This document shows, piece after piece, positions 1-12,600 of a stretch of 64,000 nt of DNA; the stretch's first letter is position 1, and every line of letters begins with the position of its first letter. The DNA is taken from contig OZ024799.1 in assembly GCA_964017045.1 (NCBI GenBank), positions 30,391,596 to 30,455,595 on the forward strand, in the 5' to 3' direction. This stretch comes from Omphiscola glabra (Eukaryota > Mollusca > Gastropoda > Lymnaeidae). The notes beneath the pieces were generated by a model. It saw only the letters and a list, made by a program, of their open reading frames with translations, did no database searches and was not told the DNA's origin. A program made the position numbers and the translations under genes.

Positions 1-60
1 TCTCGCGGCACTCTTAGCACCGTCTCGCGGCACTCTTAACACCGTCTCGCGGCACACCGG
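1..60. repeat. Short tandem repeat at the window edge
   Basis: About three copies of a 22-24 bp unit containing TCTCGCGGCACTCTTA. It runs off the left edge, so its full size is unknown. Confidence 0.7.
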
Positions 61-1560
61 TGGCGGAGCTCTGATTTAAAAAACAATTTAAACGTAATAA
101 TAACCTAAAACCGTGTCACCAGGACGCATGTCATTTGGCGGTGCATCATGTGATCTCGGCGTCAGACCGACAAGTGGAAATGGCGTCTATTGTGTTTACA
201 ACTTGATCTGACGCGCTGTTTCGTCAACTTTTTAACTATGAAAAAAAGGGATATTATCTGTGTTATACATGAGACCTATCTCAATATGTTAGGCTAAATA
301 TGATGGTGAATATAAACTTCGATATTTACCTCACTATAATTTAAATAGTAATCTGGTAAGATCAGTATTTCTTTATATAAAATCTTAATAGTGCGGACAG
401 GGCCGTCTTTGCAGCATGGGGGAGGGGGGACCGGGGGCTGGGCAAAGTAAAGCACTGAGCGCCCCCCCCCCCCATTCCTCTCTAAAATTTTCAAGTAATG
501 TTAGAACATGCATTTTGGGCCCAGGTTAATACATGCTTTAGGAGTCCAGTGTTTATATCAGAAAATTTAATCGGCGGGTAATAGAGAAAATGGGCGGGTG
601 TCAGGTCATCCGGAAGAGGGCAGGGCATCTATCAGCGCCAACATTTAGGCATTCTGTCGCACAGGGGCGAGCTCTGACTCATTTGCACCATACATATTAT
701 GTAAAACATAAATGCAACCCAGTTGTGGCACCCCCTGAGGGCATGTTTTTGGCCTCGGCTTAGTTTCGCCCTTGGCTTCTATAATATAGTCCAAACAAAT
801 ATAGTCCAACTAATTATAGTCTAACCTAATGTGTACCAAAAGAAAAATCACATGTGTGTAAGTTCGAGAGAATCATCTTAATTACAAACACCCAGTGCTT
901 TTCTCGTAGATAAAAAAAAATATCTGCATGTGCTGTAATTTTAGGAGCGTTTCTCGAAGGCTCCCGAGCGAAACCGGAGTTGTGGCTGTGGAAGGAGTTC
1001 AGTGAACCTTCCCCAATAAAATTTTTGTTATTAAATATAAAATGCTGCGGTTCGTTGTTGGCGAATGCCTGACTTAAGTTTTTTGTGTGCATCATTCTAC
1101 ACGTCATACGTGAGCAACAGATGAGTTGCAAGCGGAAATTTAGGTGTCCACTGACGTGGTTGCGTTTATACAAATCCTTTCATTGTTAGTTGTTTCTATA
1201 GGAAATTAGTAAAAAACAAAGTAAGGTTAAACCTAAAAAAAAGGAACGCAACAAAACAACAAACGTGTCGGCAGGAAGCCTTCGTCAGCGAACAAAAAAA
1301 AAACGAATACAATTTTTAAATATTTAAAAAGTAGCACTTAGCTGAGAAGTAGTATCCAAGAGGGTAGCAAATGACTTAGTTGTTTCTAATAGTACCGGCA
1401 ATGTGGTTTCATATTTTTTAGCCAAACTATTGAGATTTTTATTACCGGCAATGTGGTTTCATATTTTTTAGCCAAACTATTGAGATTTTTAGGCCTACAC
1501 AACTTTATTAGTAAGAGAACCCCCACACCCCACTTTTTTTAAAAAACGGTTTTAAAAAGT
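61..1560. other. AT-rich non-coding stretch
   Basis: No gene recognised. It contains a poly(C) run near 461-473, a GC-richer patch at 570-780 that may be a decayed repeat, and a 50-bp unit present twice in direct orientation at 1393-1492. Confidence 0.5.
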
Positions 1561-1581
1561 TTGTCGTCCCCAAAATGGACT

Positions 1582-1808
1582 TTTTGCTGGCATCCGTCCG
1601 TCACTAGGTGACGATGGTATGGATTTCGCAGGACGAAATCCACAAGGCCTGGGATTATTCTTCTAGGAAGATAAGTTGGTTCCCAACAGCAAATCACCTC
1701 CTCTCTCCACGCCGCTGGATGACCCCAAGGGAACATCATGTGGATGAAACAGCTTGGCACCAGTGGCGTCGCAGGAGTTGTCGGAATGTTTTCATTTATC
1801 AATGTTAA
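1582..1808. mobile_element. 227-bp retroposed fragment with 14-bp target duplication
   Basis: The 14-mer CCCCAAAATGGACT occurs at 1568-1581 and again at 1809-1822, exactly flanking a GC-richer 227-bp block. This is the signature of target-primed insertion by a 5'-truncated LINE or a SINE. Both strands have open frames of 66-91 codons here, which I read as incidental. The block holds a 15-bp palindrome-like GTCACTAGGTGAC near 1599-1611. Family and orientation unresolved. Confidence 0.55.
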
Positions 1809-1822
1809 CCCCAAAATGGACT

Positions 1823-4800
1823 GCTAGAATAATTATACATGTTGAACGAAAAGGCAACAAAACTACAAATGTAGGCCTAATTGTTAACTTTTTGCTTCAT
1901 AATACATCGTCACAAATTTGTGCGCCCCCCCCCCCCCCTTTCCCAAAAAAAAAAGAAAACCAATGTGTAACGTCATTTATGGATTGCCCCATTGCTCTTA
2001 GCCAGTCATCTCCAAATCGAAAATCAATTAATTAACATTCAGATTAATCAGATATGATCACCATTTCAAGTGAGTGTAGGCCTACATTTGGTCATTAAAT
2101 ATCTAAAAATTTATTATTATAAGGCAATACGTTTATAGGACTATCAATATAGTTTATATAGTACTGTCTATCGTCTATAGACCAAAGGCATCCTTTAAAA
2201 TTAGGTAGGCCCTATAGACGTAAAATCTGGCCATATCGCCTTATCAATTTATGATAATGCTGATGAGTTAGTGAAGTGTTATGAAACTGAAAATTGTTCT
2301 GTTGACTTATTTATTTCATTGATCTTATTCTTAAACTTAAATGTTATAAAGCTAAAAGCATTGAAGTTGTTGCAGTTATTGAAGTTATTGAAATTATTGA
2401 AGTTATCGAAGCCATTTTTTTTTTTACAACTTCAGTTTGTAAACAGAATTTTCAAAACTTCTCAGACAAATAAACAAAATCTTATGCGACATATTCCTAT
2501 AGTTTAGTCATACACAGAGGGCTCTATATTTCTAACATTAATGACATGTTGTGTCAGGATTAGGTAGTTATAAAGTATACCTGAATTTTTTGTTTTTAAA
2601 AGCAACAAAAGAAAAGTTTTAATGGCAAACAAAACTAGAGTTCCGTCTTATTATAGAATTATACATTTATTAAGAAAGAGTTTTAAATCATCATATTAAT
2701 AATCACAAAAACCCCGATCATGGAACATGGGTAAAATATATCATTGACTAATCTCACATTACCAGCATGTCATCAATGATTAATTGATTATAATTTATTT
2801 TTTGTTGGTTTGTCAATCAAGACAATAAAACTCTTCACACATGTAAGGAAAAATAACAAAACATAAAAAAATAACAAAACAAACCAATTGACCATAAAGT
2901 CATAGTCAAGCAGATAACTGATTCTGAACATAATATAAGCATGGATCTCAAACTCCAAATAAAGAGGACACTTTTTAAACGCCACAAGGCTGCAGCACAT
3001 GTCATTTGACACACATCATTTATAAGTTTGTTATCCCCAATAATAGTTGTGGTACCAGTTAGTTTACCAGTTCCAGGAATAAGCTTGGTGGGATCCATGG
3101 GACCCACGAGTTGAGGACCCTTGATCTAACAGTACCAGAAAATGAGAAAAATGTTCTCAACCCTCAAATAAAACAACCAAAAACAGCATTCCAGTTCTAA
3201 ATAACTAACTGACTGATTACTTGCTTCCATCAAAGTCTAAGAATTTAATCTCATATTGGATTGTTTGAAGGATTCAAATAAATATACAACATAAATGTTC
3301 ATTTAAACCAACAACAAACAAGTTTTTTTAAAAAATGAATTACGGCAAACAAATAATTTGAATGATTATCTTCTATGTGCATCTCACTATAATAAAAATC
3401 TGATAATCAGATATCGTTTTACAAAAAATACAATACATAGTAATTTTATATGTAATTTTATGTTTTATTTTAACACAAATTACACAAGCTTAACCGAAGG
3501 ATTTTATGTTAAATCTTGTTTTTGAAATGTAAAATATTAATATTTTAATTTTCCTGAGCTTTAACCATAGACCAAAATCAGAATAAACAAAAAGATGTTT
3601 GAAAAATTTCAGCCAATCAACATCACAGAATTAGTCAACTTGTAATTCTTAATTTTTTTTAAAGGTGTGTGTGGGGGGGGGGGGGGGGGGGTGTTATTCA
3701 ACTAAAAATATTCAACTTAGGTAAAGCAATGTGTTACAGTGTAAAAAACTCAGTCATATACTCATACACTTGTAAAACTAACCACAACAGAGTATTTTGT
3801 TCACTTTTTAAAAAAGGTTTTACCAAATAAAAAATAAATTTTGTGTTGCTAAATTTGTCCACTTACACATAGATTCCATACAACCATTGCATTTTAACTT
3901 GAATAATTAAATGGGGTAGTTTGGGGGGGGGGGGGTAGTCTTTCATTACACAGTAATTAGTTATTAGCATAGATAGGAATAACTTTTATAGAAGTAAAAC
4001 TTTTAACAGTAACTCATTTTGTACAACAGCGTTTCCCAAACTCTTCAACAACAGGACATTTTTTTGTTTGGGGTTCAAGAATAAAACACTAAAAAAATAC
4101 AACATGTTTTTAAACTTTTGGAGTTTTCTTCCTCTTCACTAATAAAGTAAGTGTCCTAAAATATAATTTTTAAAATTCCTATCAACAGTTTGAGAAATTT
4201 TGGTATAGAAAACCACCTGGCAAAGGATGATATCACAAACATTTTTGATAAAGGCACTGGTTCTATGTACAAGAACACCAATGTGGAGTCAGCAGCATTG
4301 TTTGAGAAAATACTGATCCCCCGACCTCTCCATGACAACATCAACAATAGACAGATATAATAATAGCATATCCATGCATCCCTTTTGTGGGGGTTCATAG
4401 GTCAACCATTAGTTTAGTAAACTTAATTACTTCTCTACTTGGAGTTCATTTCAGTTACATATATCTTTTTAATGATAAAAAAAGAGGGTGGCCTTTTAAC
4501 CCACAACAAATGTAATATTGAAAAATTCCTCCCATGTATTTATTACCCCCCCCCACCCCTTTTTTTTAAAAATCCAGCTTTACTATGACCAACTCTATAA
4601 TTAATGTGAATGATGTATCCACGTTTTTCCATTAAAAATTCCACCCTCCAAGAAACATCCCATGAGGACATTGAATCCAAAGCAATAAATACACGAAAGG
4701 CAAGGCCAAAAATTATTTTAAAATCATGGTATTTTGATGTACGATCTACAACCTAACAACACCACCCCCCCTCTCAATGAACAACTTTACACATGAGGAT

Positions 4801-5500
4801 AACATTAATAACATGCAGCAATACAGAATATAATCATCATATTAATAAAAATGCAATTATTTATGTGGATCTGTCATAAATATCTTAATTATATGAAGTT
4901 GGCTCATGTACACTTGAACAATTAGCTTGGTTACAAAATCTTAAATAAAAATTTGTATTAAAAAAAAATCTAAACCTCTTTATAATGTAGTTGGAATCTT
5001 CATGATAAGTTAATTTCATTTCTGAAGTCTTACTCTACAATTATTGGGGGAATTCCCTGAAACATACTCACACAAAGGTATAGAAAGAAGTCAAGAAATA
5101 CTCCGTGGGAATTCCCTGAAACAAACTCACACAAAGGTATGGAAAGAAGTCAAGAAATAGTAACAAGAAAACCTTATTTACATCCATATTTTTTCAATCT
5201 TGTGATCTTTAAATAGGCCCCAAAGGACCCAGAATGCATGCTATGAAATACATTTGCTACAAATGCGCAGATGGACATCAACAACAAAATCCCAACATTG
5301 ATCTTCCTGATGTGGCATTTATTTTTCTCCATCATTTTACCATAAAGGACAGCATTGGATACATTTTGGATGGACATAAATCATAAGAACCCTGATGTAC
5401 TCAGCAGATAAGTTAGGGGGATAAATAATGGAGGGAAATATTAATTTTCTTGGTAATTGTAACAACTCATCTTGAAAGCAAATCAGGCTTTCCATCATTA
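1823..5500. other. AT-rich non-coding stretch
   Basis: No gene recognised. Present are poly(C)/poly(G) runs near 1926, 3674 and 3923, a leucine-like TTGAAGTTA repeat near 2365-2410, and a 58-bp direct duplication at 5049-5165 containing GGAATTCCCTGAAAC. Confidence 0.5.
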
Positions 5501-5519
5501 GATGATCAAAGACACTAAG

Positions 5520-5690
5520 TGTTCTAAATACTCCAGTCTCTCAATTACAACCATACTATAGTCTCCCAATTACAACCATACTCAAGTCTCCCAATAACAA
5601 CCATATTCTAGGCTCCCTATTACAACCATATTCTAGGCTCCCTATTACAACCGTACGCTAGTCTCCCAACTACAACCTTACACATGACAA
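5520..5690. repeat. Degenerate 24-bp tandem repeat
   Basis: Seven or so units built on CTCCCAATTACAACCATACT, with point differences between copies. Confidence 0.7.
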
Positions 5691-6253
5691 TGCATACTGA
5701 AAAAAGGTTTGGGGACAATAGCTTATTTCTTGCTGTATTGTATGTCATGTTGGAGTAGTTGATTAACACACAATCAGTAAAGACTTCTGAAAGACTTATC
5801 TAAATCTGAGAAAGAATTTATTTTCCTAAAATTCCAGTAACAAATAATTCTGATCAAACTTGATCCACGACTTTTCATTTTAATGTTTTTTAAAAAAAAG
5901 CGTTATTTGAGAAGGAACCTGTTCTGTTTTGAATTGCTTGCTACATCTTAGAAATTATGGGGTTCCTAAAATGAATTAAACATGTGCGATTCAGGCTAAA
6001 ATAGTACTGACACAATTTACCATGTGGTAGATCAACAATTGGACAGTACAAATAAAGATGACCCAGAGAAGCTAAAAGTGATACTCAGTGAATTACAAGT
6101 TATAAAAAAAATAGAGTTCAAAGATGACTATATTTCTGGCCGTTGTGTTTCAAATGAAAAAATGAAACCAACACTGATGACATCAGAGACAAATACGACG
6201 CCAGGAAATTTCTCAAATACACTTAGAGAAATTGAGTGAATGAATGTGATTAG

Positions 6254-6590
6254 TTTCGGCATGAGGTGAGGGTCCACCTGAACCCAGGGGTCCATCTGAA
6301 CCCAGGGGTGCATCTCAATCCAGGGGTCCGTCTGAATCCAGGGATGATGTTGCCACCTACAGAGATGAGGGTCCATCTGAACCCAGGGGTTGAAATTGTC
6401 ACCTTCAGAGATGAGGGTCCATCTGAACCCAGGGGTCGAAATTGTCACCTTCAGAGATGAGGGTCCATCTGAACCAAGGGGATGATATTGTCACCTTCAG
6501 AGACGAGGGTCCATCTGAACCAAGGGGATGATATTGTCACCTTCAGAGACAAGGGTCCATCTGAACCAAGGGGATGATATTGTCACCTAG
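6254..6590. repeat. 46-bp tandem repeat
   Basis: Units contain GAGGGTCCATCTGAACC and ATTGTCACCTTCAGAGA. The left part is a shorter 21-bp sub-repeat of the same core. Open frames on both strands follow from the repetition. Confidence 0.8.
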
Positions 6591-7084
6591 TGACTAATTA
6601 CTGATAATGGGCCAAGTTCCTGAAAAATCAAGCTCAGGAACCTTTCCCCAATAAACATTATTTCTTTTACATTCACTGAACTGTGCCACCTGTGACTTAA
6701 GGTGTAATGGATTTAGTATAATCATATTTGTAATTGTATGCATGAAAACAAATGATATTGTAAGTTTTTGCAAAATAAATGATATATCAAGTTAAGTTAT
6801 TAAAAAGATACATATTTTAAGAATTAAAAAATGAGAGTATTTAAATATACATTGAAAATAATTAACTTTACAAGTAATTGGCCTTTTTATGAGACAAAAA
6901 TGTATTAGACTAAGTTAGTAAGTGACGTTTAATTTTACTTGAAAATAATTCCAATCCATATATATGAATGATTGAAAATGTGGTTGGTTTTTAAAATAAA
7001 ACATGAGCAAATATTAGAAGAGCAGAGATATGCACAACATTGCACTTGATATACTTAATCAGGATTATGTAATTCAGAACAGTG

Positions 7085-7265
7085 AGAGGATTATGTAACA
7101 CAGGCCATTGAGTGGATTATGTAACACAGCCCAATAAATGGATTATGAAACACAGGCCATTGAGTGGATTATGTAACAAAGGCCACTCAAAAGATTATGT
7201 AACACAGCCCAATAAATGGATTATGTAAGACAGGCTACTGAGTGCATTATGTAACACACACCACT
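7085..7265. repeat. 26-bp tandem repeat
   Basis: About seven diverged units with the core GGATTATGTAACACAGGCC. Confidence 0.75.
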
Positions 7266-7269
7266 GGTA

Positions 7270-9415
7270 GGTAGGAAGAAGACCCTGTGAATCAATGCTT
7301 TAAGACTGGTTGTAAGTACTGATCTCTATTTAATGGATCGAAGTTCAAATTCAGGGTAAAGCTACAATACTTTCCAAGCCTTGGCACCTTCAAGACACAC
7401 CAACCATCTAAAATTGAGTTAATCCTCAACTGAAACAAATAATCATAAAATTCACCATAAGAAAAGGTTTTTGCTTTTTACCTTCCATGTTGTTAGAATC
7501 AAACTTTGGTACACCACATTTCTGCTGTAGGAGACAACTGTCACAACTTACTGTGACAACTTACTGTAACAACTTACTGTGATAACTTACTGTAACAACT
7601 TGGTTTATTCATTATCTGACAGGCTGGCTAGTAAGTAAATTTTGTGGAAGTACCTGTAATCTTAAGTCAAACTTAACATATGGGGACACAATCATGAGAG
7701 AAATTTGTAGTGACCCAAAGTTTCAACAGTTTAGCTGCATGTTAAAAGTTTAGGCAAGTACTAATGTATATGTTAAGTAGTAGACAATCCCTAATTTTTT
7801 AGGGCTTTAAATGTGACAGTTTTCCACCAACTAGGACGTGTAGTGGAGAAAGGGAGATAATAAAAAAAAAGCATCATGAAGTGTATGATCATGAAAAAAA
7901 ATAAATTATTAATTAATGCGAAGAAAAACATTTGAACAAGTAGAACTTATCTCAAATGATCAATGAAAAATTATAATTGATCTCATGTTGGTCATTTGAA
8001 AAGAAATGGATCAATTAAAAATAGGTAAGTTTTTATTAAATTTAAAATACATGTAATTTTTAAAAAACAATCAATTCAGACAAAAGCCAATTTAAAAAAG
8101 GGTTAATTAATGAACACAATTCCCATGGGCGCTAGTCCATACCATTTATTGCTACCATCATGCTGAGTGATAAAATATATAGTTTGACACAAAGTGGATG
8201 GCAGATGTTAAAATAGCTGAAACTGGTAAAATTGAAATGAAACTTCCATGTAAATAGCAAGAACTAAAGCCTTCTAAAATGTCAGCTTCAGAATTCCCAT
8301 TGTTCAGTTGCTCTATCATTTCAAAACAAATGTAGAAGAGCTCTGAATTATGTTTTGTCAAGAAATGTTTACTTTAGCGTGAGAGAGATATGCTGTGATG
8401 GAAAGGCAAGTGCACTCAGTATGTTATGAGACAGCGTTGGTGGTTAAATATTGACTGGCAGATGCGGCAGTGTCTGGTGATTTACATTCACTGTATGTGT
8501 GTGTGTATGTATGCATGTGTGTGGTGGCAGTGGAGAGTATAATTAAATCATAAGAAAAAGAAACATCCTAGACCATGATCTTTTCTTTTCTTTGTTTTAA
8601 AACTCCTGAAAAATGTCAGATAACTTTGGAAATTTTAAAATTTTATTACAGAGATGATGAGAGCTGACCCCTGGATTCATTGGTTTCCTTGTATATCAAG
8701 ATACAGTATATCAAGATACAGCATATCAAGATACAGTATATCAAGATATTTCAGATTTTTTTAGAAATTTATTAAGTAAATCGAAATTTATGAATGGGAG
8801 CAACTATGAAAAATTCACAATGACATATCTTTAAGTTTAAGTATATATTTTATAGCTTAATAAGCATCAGTAAATGGGAGTTAAGCACCAAAGAAAAACT
8901 AATTTAAGTTGGACAGGTAAGGGTGTTGGGGGGTCATGAGCGATAATTAGAAACTATTAAGTCTAAAATGAGATAATTGTATCAACTCTGTGATAGCATC
9001 CATGTCATTGGTGTAGTAAGTAGATTGATAGCAATAGAGACCATGATTATATAAAACACAATATGAAATCACTGTAGAGTATAATACATTGTCAAATATA
9101 AATGTTTCAGTAAGAGTTAAAGTGGCTAAAAATGTATTCACCAAAAAAATCCCGCCCTCATCATGAAACCAACCATCACAATGCAAAATATATCACAGTG
9201 GAACCATCGGTAATGCTATAATACATAGACTCCATGAGTGAGATGCTGGGCATTGTAATCAAAGACATCATAAAGACCCAGGCATCTCAGCAAACACCAG
9301 TTGAAAAATATCTTGTTACAGTAAAGTGACCATGCATCAACACTAAAGTCGAACAAACAACAACATCACGCAGGCAATTTAAAAAAAAATTAATTAAAAT
9401 ACTTTGTTTAAAATG
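7270..9415. other. Downstream flank and probable 3' UTR of the SLC41 gene
   Basis: No further coding exon recognised. It includes an 11-bp CAACTTACTGT repeat near 7540-7600, a (TG)n tract near 8490-8525 and a 15-bp repeat with ATCAAGATACAG at 8692-8750. The SLC41 transcript should end here on the minus strand, but no poly(A) signal can be chosen with confidence. Confidence 0.45.
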
Positions 9416-9601
9416 CTAGTCAGACACATCAGCGTCTCTGTCACCTAACAGGTACATGAAATGGAATGCGAGAGCCAGAAAAGCTGTGCCAAGAAGGTCA
9501 CCGATCGCCGTCAGATATGGAATGGCCACATTGTCTGGATCGGCCCCCTTGGCCCAGATTAGCGGAACCATCCAGGAGGCAATGTAAATCAGCAGTATCA
9601 C
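9416..9601 (-). CDS. SLC41A1: SLC41 coding exon 10 (C-terminus, stop)
   Basis: Acceptor CCCCCCCAG|GTGATA, phase 0, then 61 codons and TAG at 9416-9418. It encodes [19 protein letters not shown] and ends [11 protein letters not shown], very close to vertebrate LIGDRDTDVGD. It lies 6.3 kb from exon 9 because of the 28-bp satellite. I did not identify the poly(A) site. Confidence 0.95.
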   Translation of the reverse strand: MILLIYIASWMVPLIWAKGADPDNVAIPYLTAIGDLLGTAFLALAFHFMYLLGDRDADVSD

Positions 9602-12600
9602 CTGGGGGGGTTTGGGGAAAGAAGCAATCGTTTCAATATATAGATTAGAAATGAAAGCAATAGGAGGCTTAGACAAATACATATGCACTAGCTCATCAGA
9701 CAAAACAGGCGTAAATTAAAAATCTGTCGGATTTTAAAACAGGTGTGACTATTTGCCTCATAGAGCTATTACACTTGATCATGTGGTCTCAATGCACTGA
9801 ATCAAATCCTGGCCTAAAACTACCCCACCCTCACACAGTCTAGTGCAGGCGAGCCGAACACTCTCCCCCCTCCACACACACTATGTTTCCATTGCACAGT
9901 TGGTTTTAATCAATAAACTCAGATTAGATATTCTTGTTTTCAATTTATTTCATTCACATGTAATACAATAATAACAACCCCAACAACAAACAATTAAACT
10001 TAATTTAAGGTGACACTCTGCAATCCACCATGTCATTATACTCAAGTATTAGCTGTAAGTTCATTATACTCAAGTATTAGCTGTAAGTTCATTATACTCA
10101 AGTATTAGCTGTAAGTTCATTATACTAAAGTATTAACTGTAAGTTCATTATACTAAAGTATTAACTGTAAGTTCATTATACTCAAGTATTAGCTGTAAGT
10201 TCATTATACTCAAGTATTAGCTGTAAGTTCATTATACTCAAGTATTAGCTGTAAGTTCATTATACTCAAGTATTAGCTGTAAGTTCATTATACTAAAGTA
10301 TTAACTGTAAGTTCATTATACTAAAGTATTAACTGTAAGTTCATTATACTAAAGTATTAACTGTAAGTTCATTATACTCAAGTATTAGCTGTAAGTTCAT
10401 TATACTAAAGTATTAGCTGTAAGTTCATTATACTAAAGTATTAACTGTAAGTTCATTATACTAAAGTATTAACTGTAAGTTCATTATACTAAAGTATTAA
10501 CTGTAAGTTCATTATACTCAAGTATTAGCTGTAAGTTCATTATACTAAAGTATTAACTGTAAGTTCATTATACTCAAGTATTAACTGTAAGTTCATTATA
10601 CTAAAGTATTAACTGTAAGTTCATTATACTCAAGTATTAGCTGTAAGTTCATTATACTAAAGTATTAACTGTAAGTTCATTATACTAAAGTATTAACTGT
10701 AAGTTCATTATACTCAAGTATTAACTGTAAGTTCATTATACTAAAGTATTAACTGTAAGTTCATTATACTAAAGTATTAACTGTAAGTTCATTATACTCA
10801 AGTATTAGCTGTAAGTTCATTATACTAAAGTATTAACTGTAAGTTCATTATACTAAAGTATTAACTGTAAGTTCATTATACTAAAGTATTAACTGTAAGT
10901 TCATTATACTAAAGTATTAACTGTAAGTTCATTATACTAAAGTATTAACTGTAAGTTCATTATACTCAAGTATTAGCTGTAAGTTCATTATACTAAAGTA
11001 TTAACTGTAAGTTCATTATACTAAAGTATTAACTGTAAGTTCATTATACTAAAGTATTAACTGTAAGTTCATTATACTAAAGTATTAACTGTAAGTTCAT
11101 TATACTCAAGTATTAGCTGTAAGTTCATTATACTAAAGTATTAACTGTAAGTTCATTATACTCAAGTATTAACTGTAAGTTCATTATACTAAAGTATTAG
11201 CTGTAAGTTCATTATACTAAAGTATTAACTGTAAGTTCATTATACTAAAGTATTAACTGTAAGTTCATTATACTAAAGTATTAGCTGTAAGTTCATTATA
11301 CTAAAGTATTAGCTGTAAGTTCATTATACTAAAGTATTAACTGTAAGTTCATTATACTAAAGTATTAACTGTAAGTTCATTATACTAAAGTATTAGCTGT
11401 AAGTTCATTATACTCAAGTATTAGCTGTAAGTTCATTATACTAAAGTATTAGCTGTAAGTTCATTATACTAAAGTATTAACTGTAAGTTCATTATACTCA
11501 AGTATTAGCTGTAAGTTCATTATACTAAAGTATTAGCTGTAAGTTCATTATACTAAAGTATTAACTGTAAGTTCATTATACTAAAGTATTAACTGTAAGT
11601 TCATTATACTAAAGTATTAACTGTAAGTTCATTATACTCAAGTATTAGCTGTAAGTTCATTATACTAAAGTATTAACTGTAAGTTCATTATACTCAAGTA
11701 TTAACTGTAAGTTCATTATACTCAAGTATTAGCTGTAAGTTCATTATACTAAAGTATTAACTGTAAGTTCATTATACTAAAGTATTAACTGTAAGTTCAT
11801 TATACTAAAGTATTAACTGTAAGTTCATTATACTAAAGTATTAACTGTAAGTTCATTATACTAAAGTATTAACTGTAAGTTCATTATACTCAAGTATTAG
11901 CTGTAAGTTCATTATACTAAAGTATTAACTGTAAGTTCATTATACTAAAGTATTAACTGTAAGTTCATTATACTAAAGTATTAACTGTAAGTTCATTATA
12001 CTAAAGTATTAACTGTAAGTTCATTATACTCAAGTATTAGCTGTAAGTTCATTATACTAAAGTATTAACTGTAAGTTCATTATACTCAAGTATTAACTGT
12101 AAGTTCATTATACTAAAGTATTAGCTGTAAGTTCATTATACTAAAGTATTAACTGTAAGTTCATTATACTAAAGTATTAACTGTAAGTTCATTATACTAA
12201 AGTATTAGCTGTAAGTTCATTATACTAAAGTATTAGCTGTAAGTTCATTATACTCAAGTATTAGCTGTAAGTTCATTATACTAAAGTATTAACTGTAAGT
12301 TCATTATACTCAAGTATTAACTGTAAGTTCATTATACTCAAGTATTAGCTGTAAGTTCATTATACTAAAGTATTAACTGTAAGTTCATTATACTCAAGTA
12401 TTAGCTGTAAGTTCATTATACTAAAGTATTAACTGTAAGTTCATTATACTCAAGTATTAACTGTAAGTTCATTATACTCAAGTATTAGCTGTAAGTTCAT
12501 TATACTAAAGTATTAACTGTAAGTTCATTATACTAAAGTATTAACTGTAAGTTCAATATACTAAAGTATTAACTGTAAGTTCATTATACTAAAGTATTAA

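Noticed and set aside
2835..3107. 90-codon minus-strand frame with a hydrophobic C-terminal half
   Set aside because: No homology recognised; AT-rich flank, no splice context, and the hydrophobic part is low-complexity Phe/Leu/Cys.
4029..4313. hAT-like terminus CAGCGTTTCCCAAAC with a weak partner TTTGAGAAAATACTG
   Set aside because: The inverted match is poor and the flanks show no 8-bp duplication.
7300..7390. tRNA-like B-box (GTTCAAATTC) suggesting a SINE
   Set aside because: No convincing A-box or cloverleaf and no second copy in the window.
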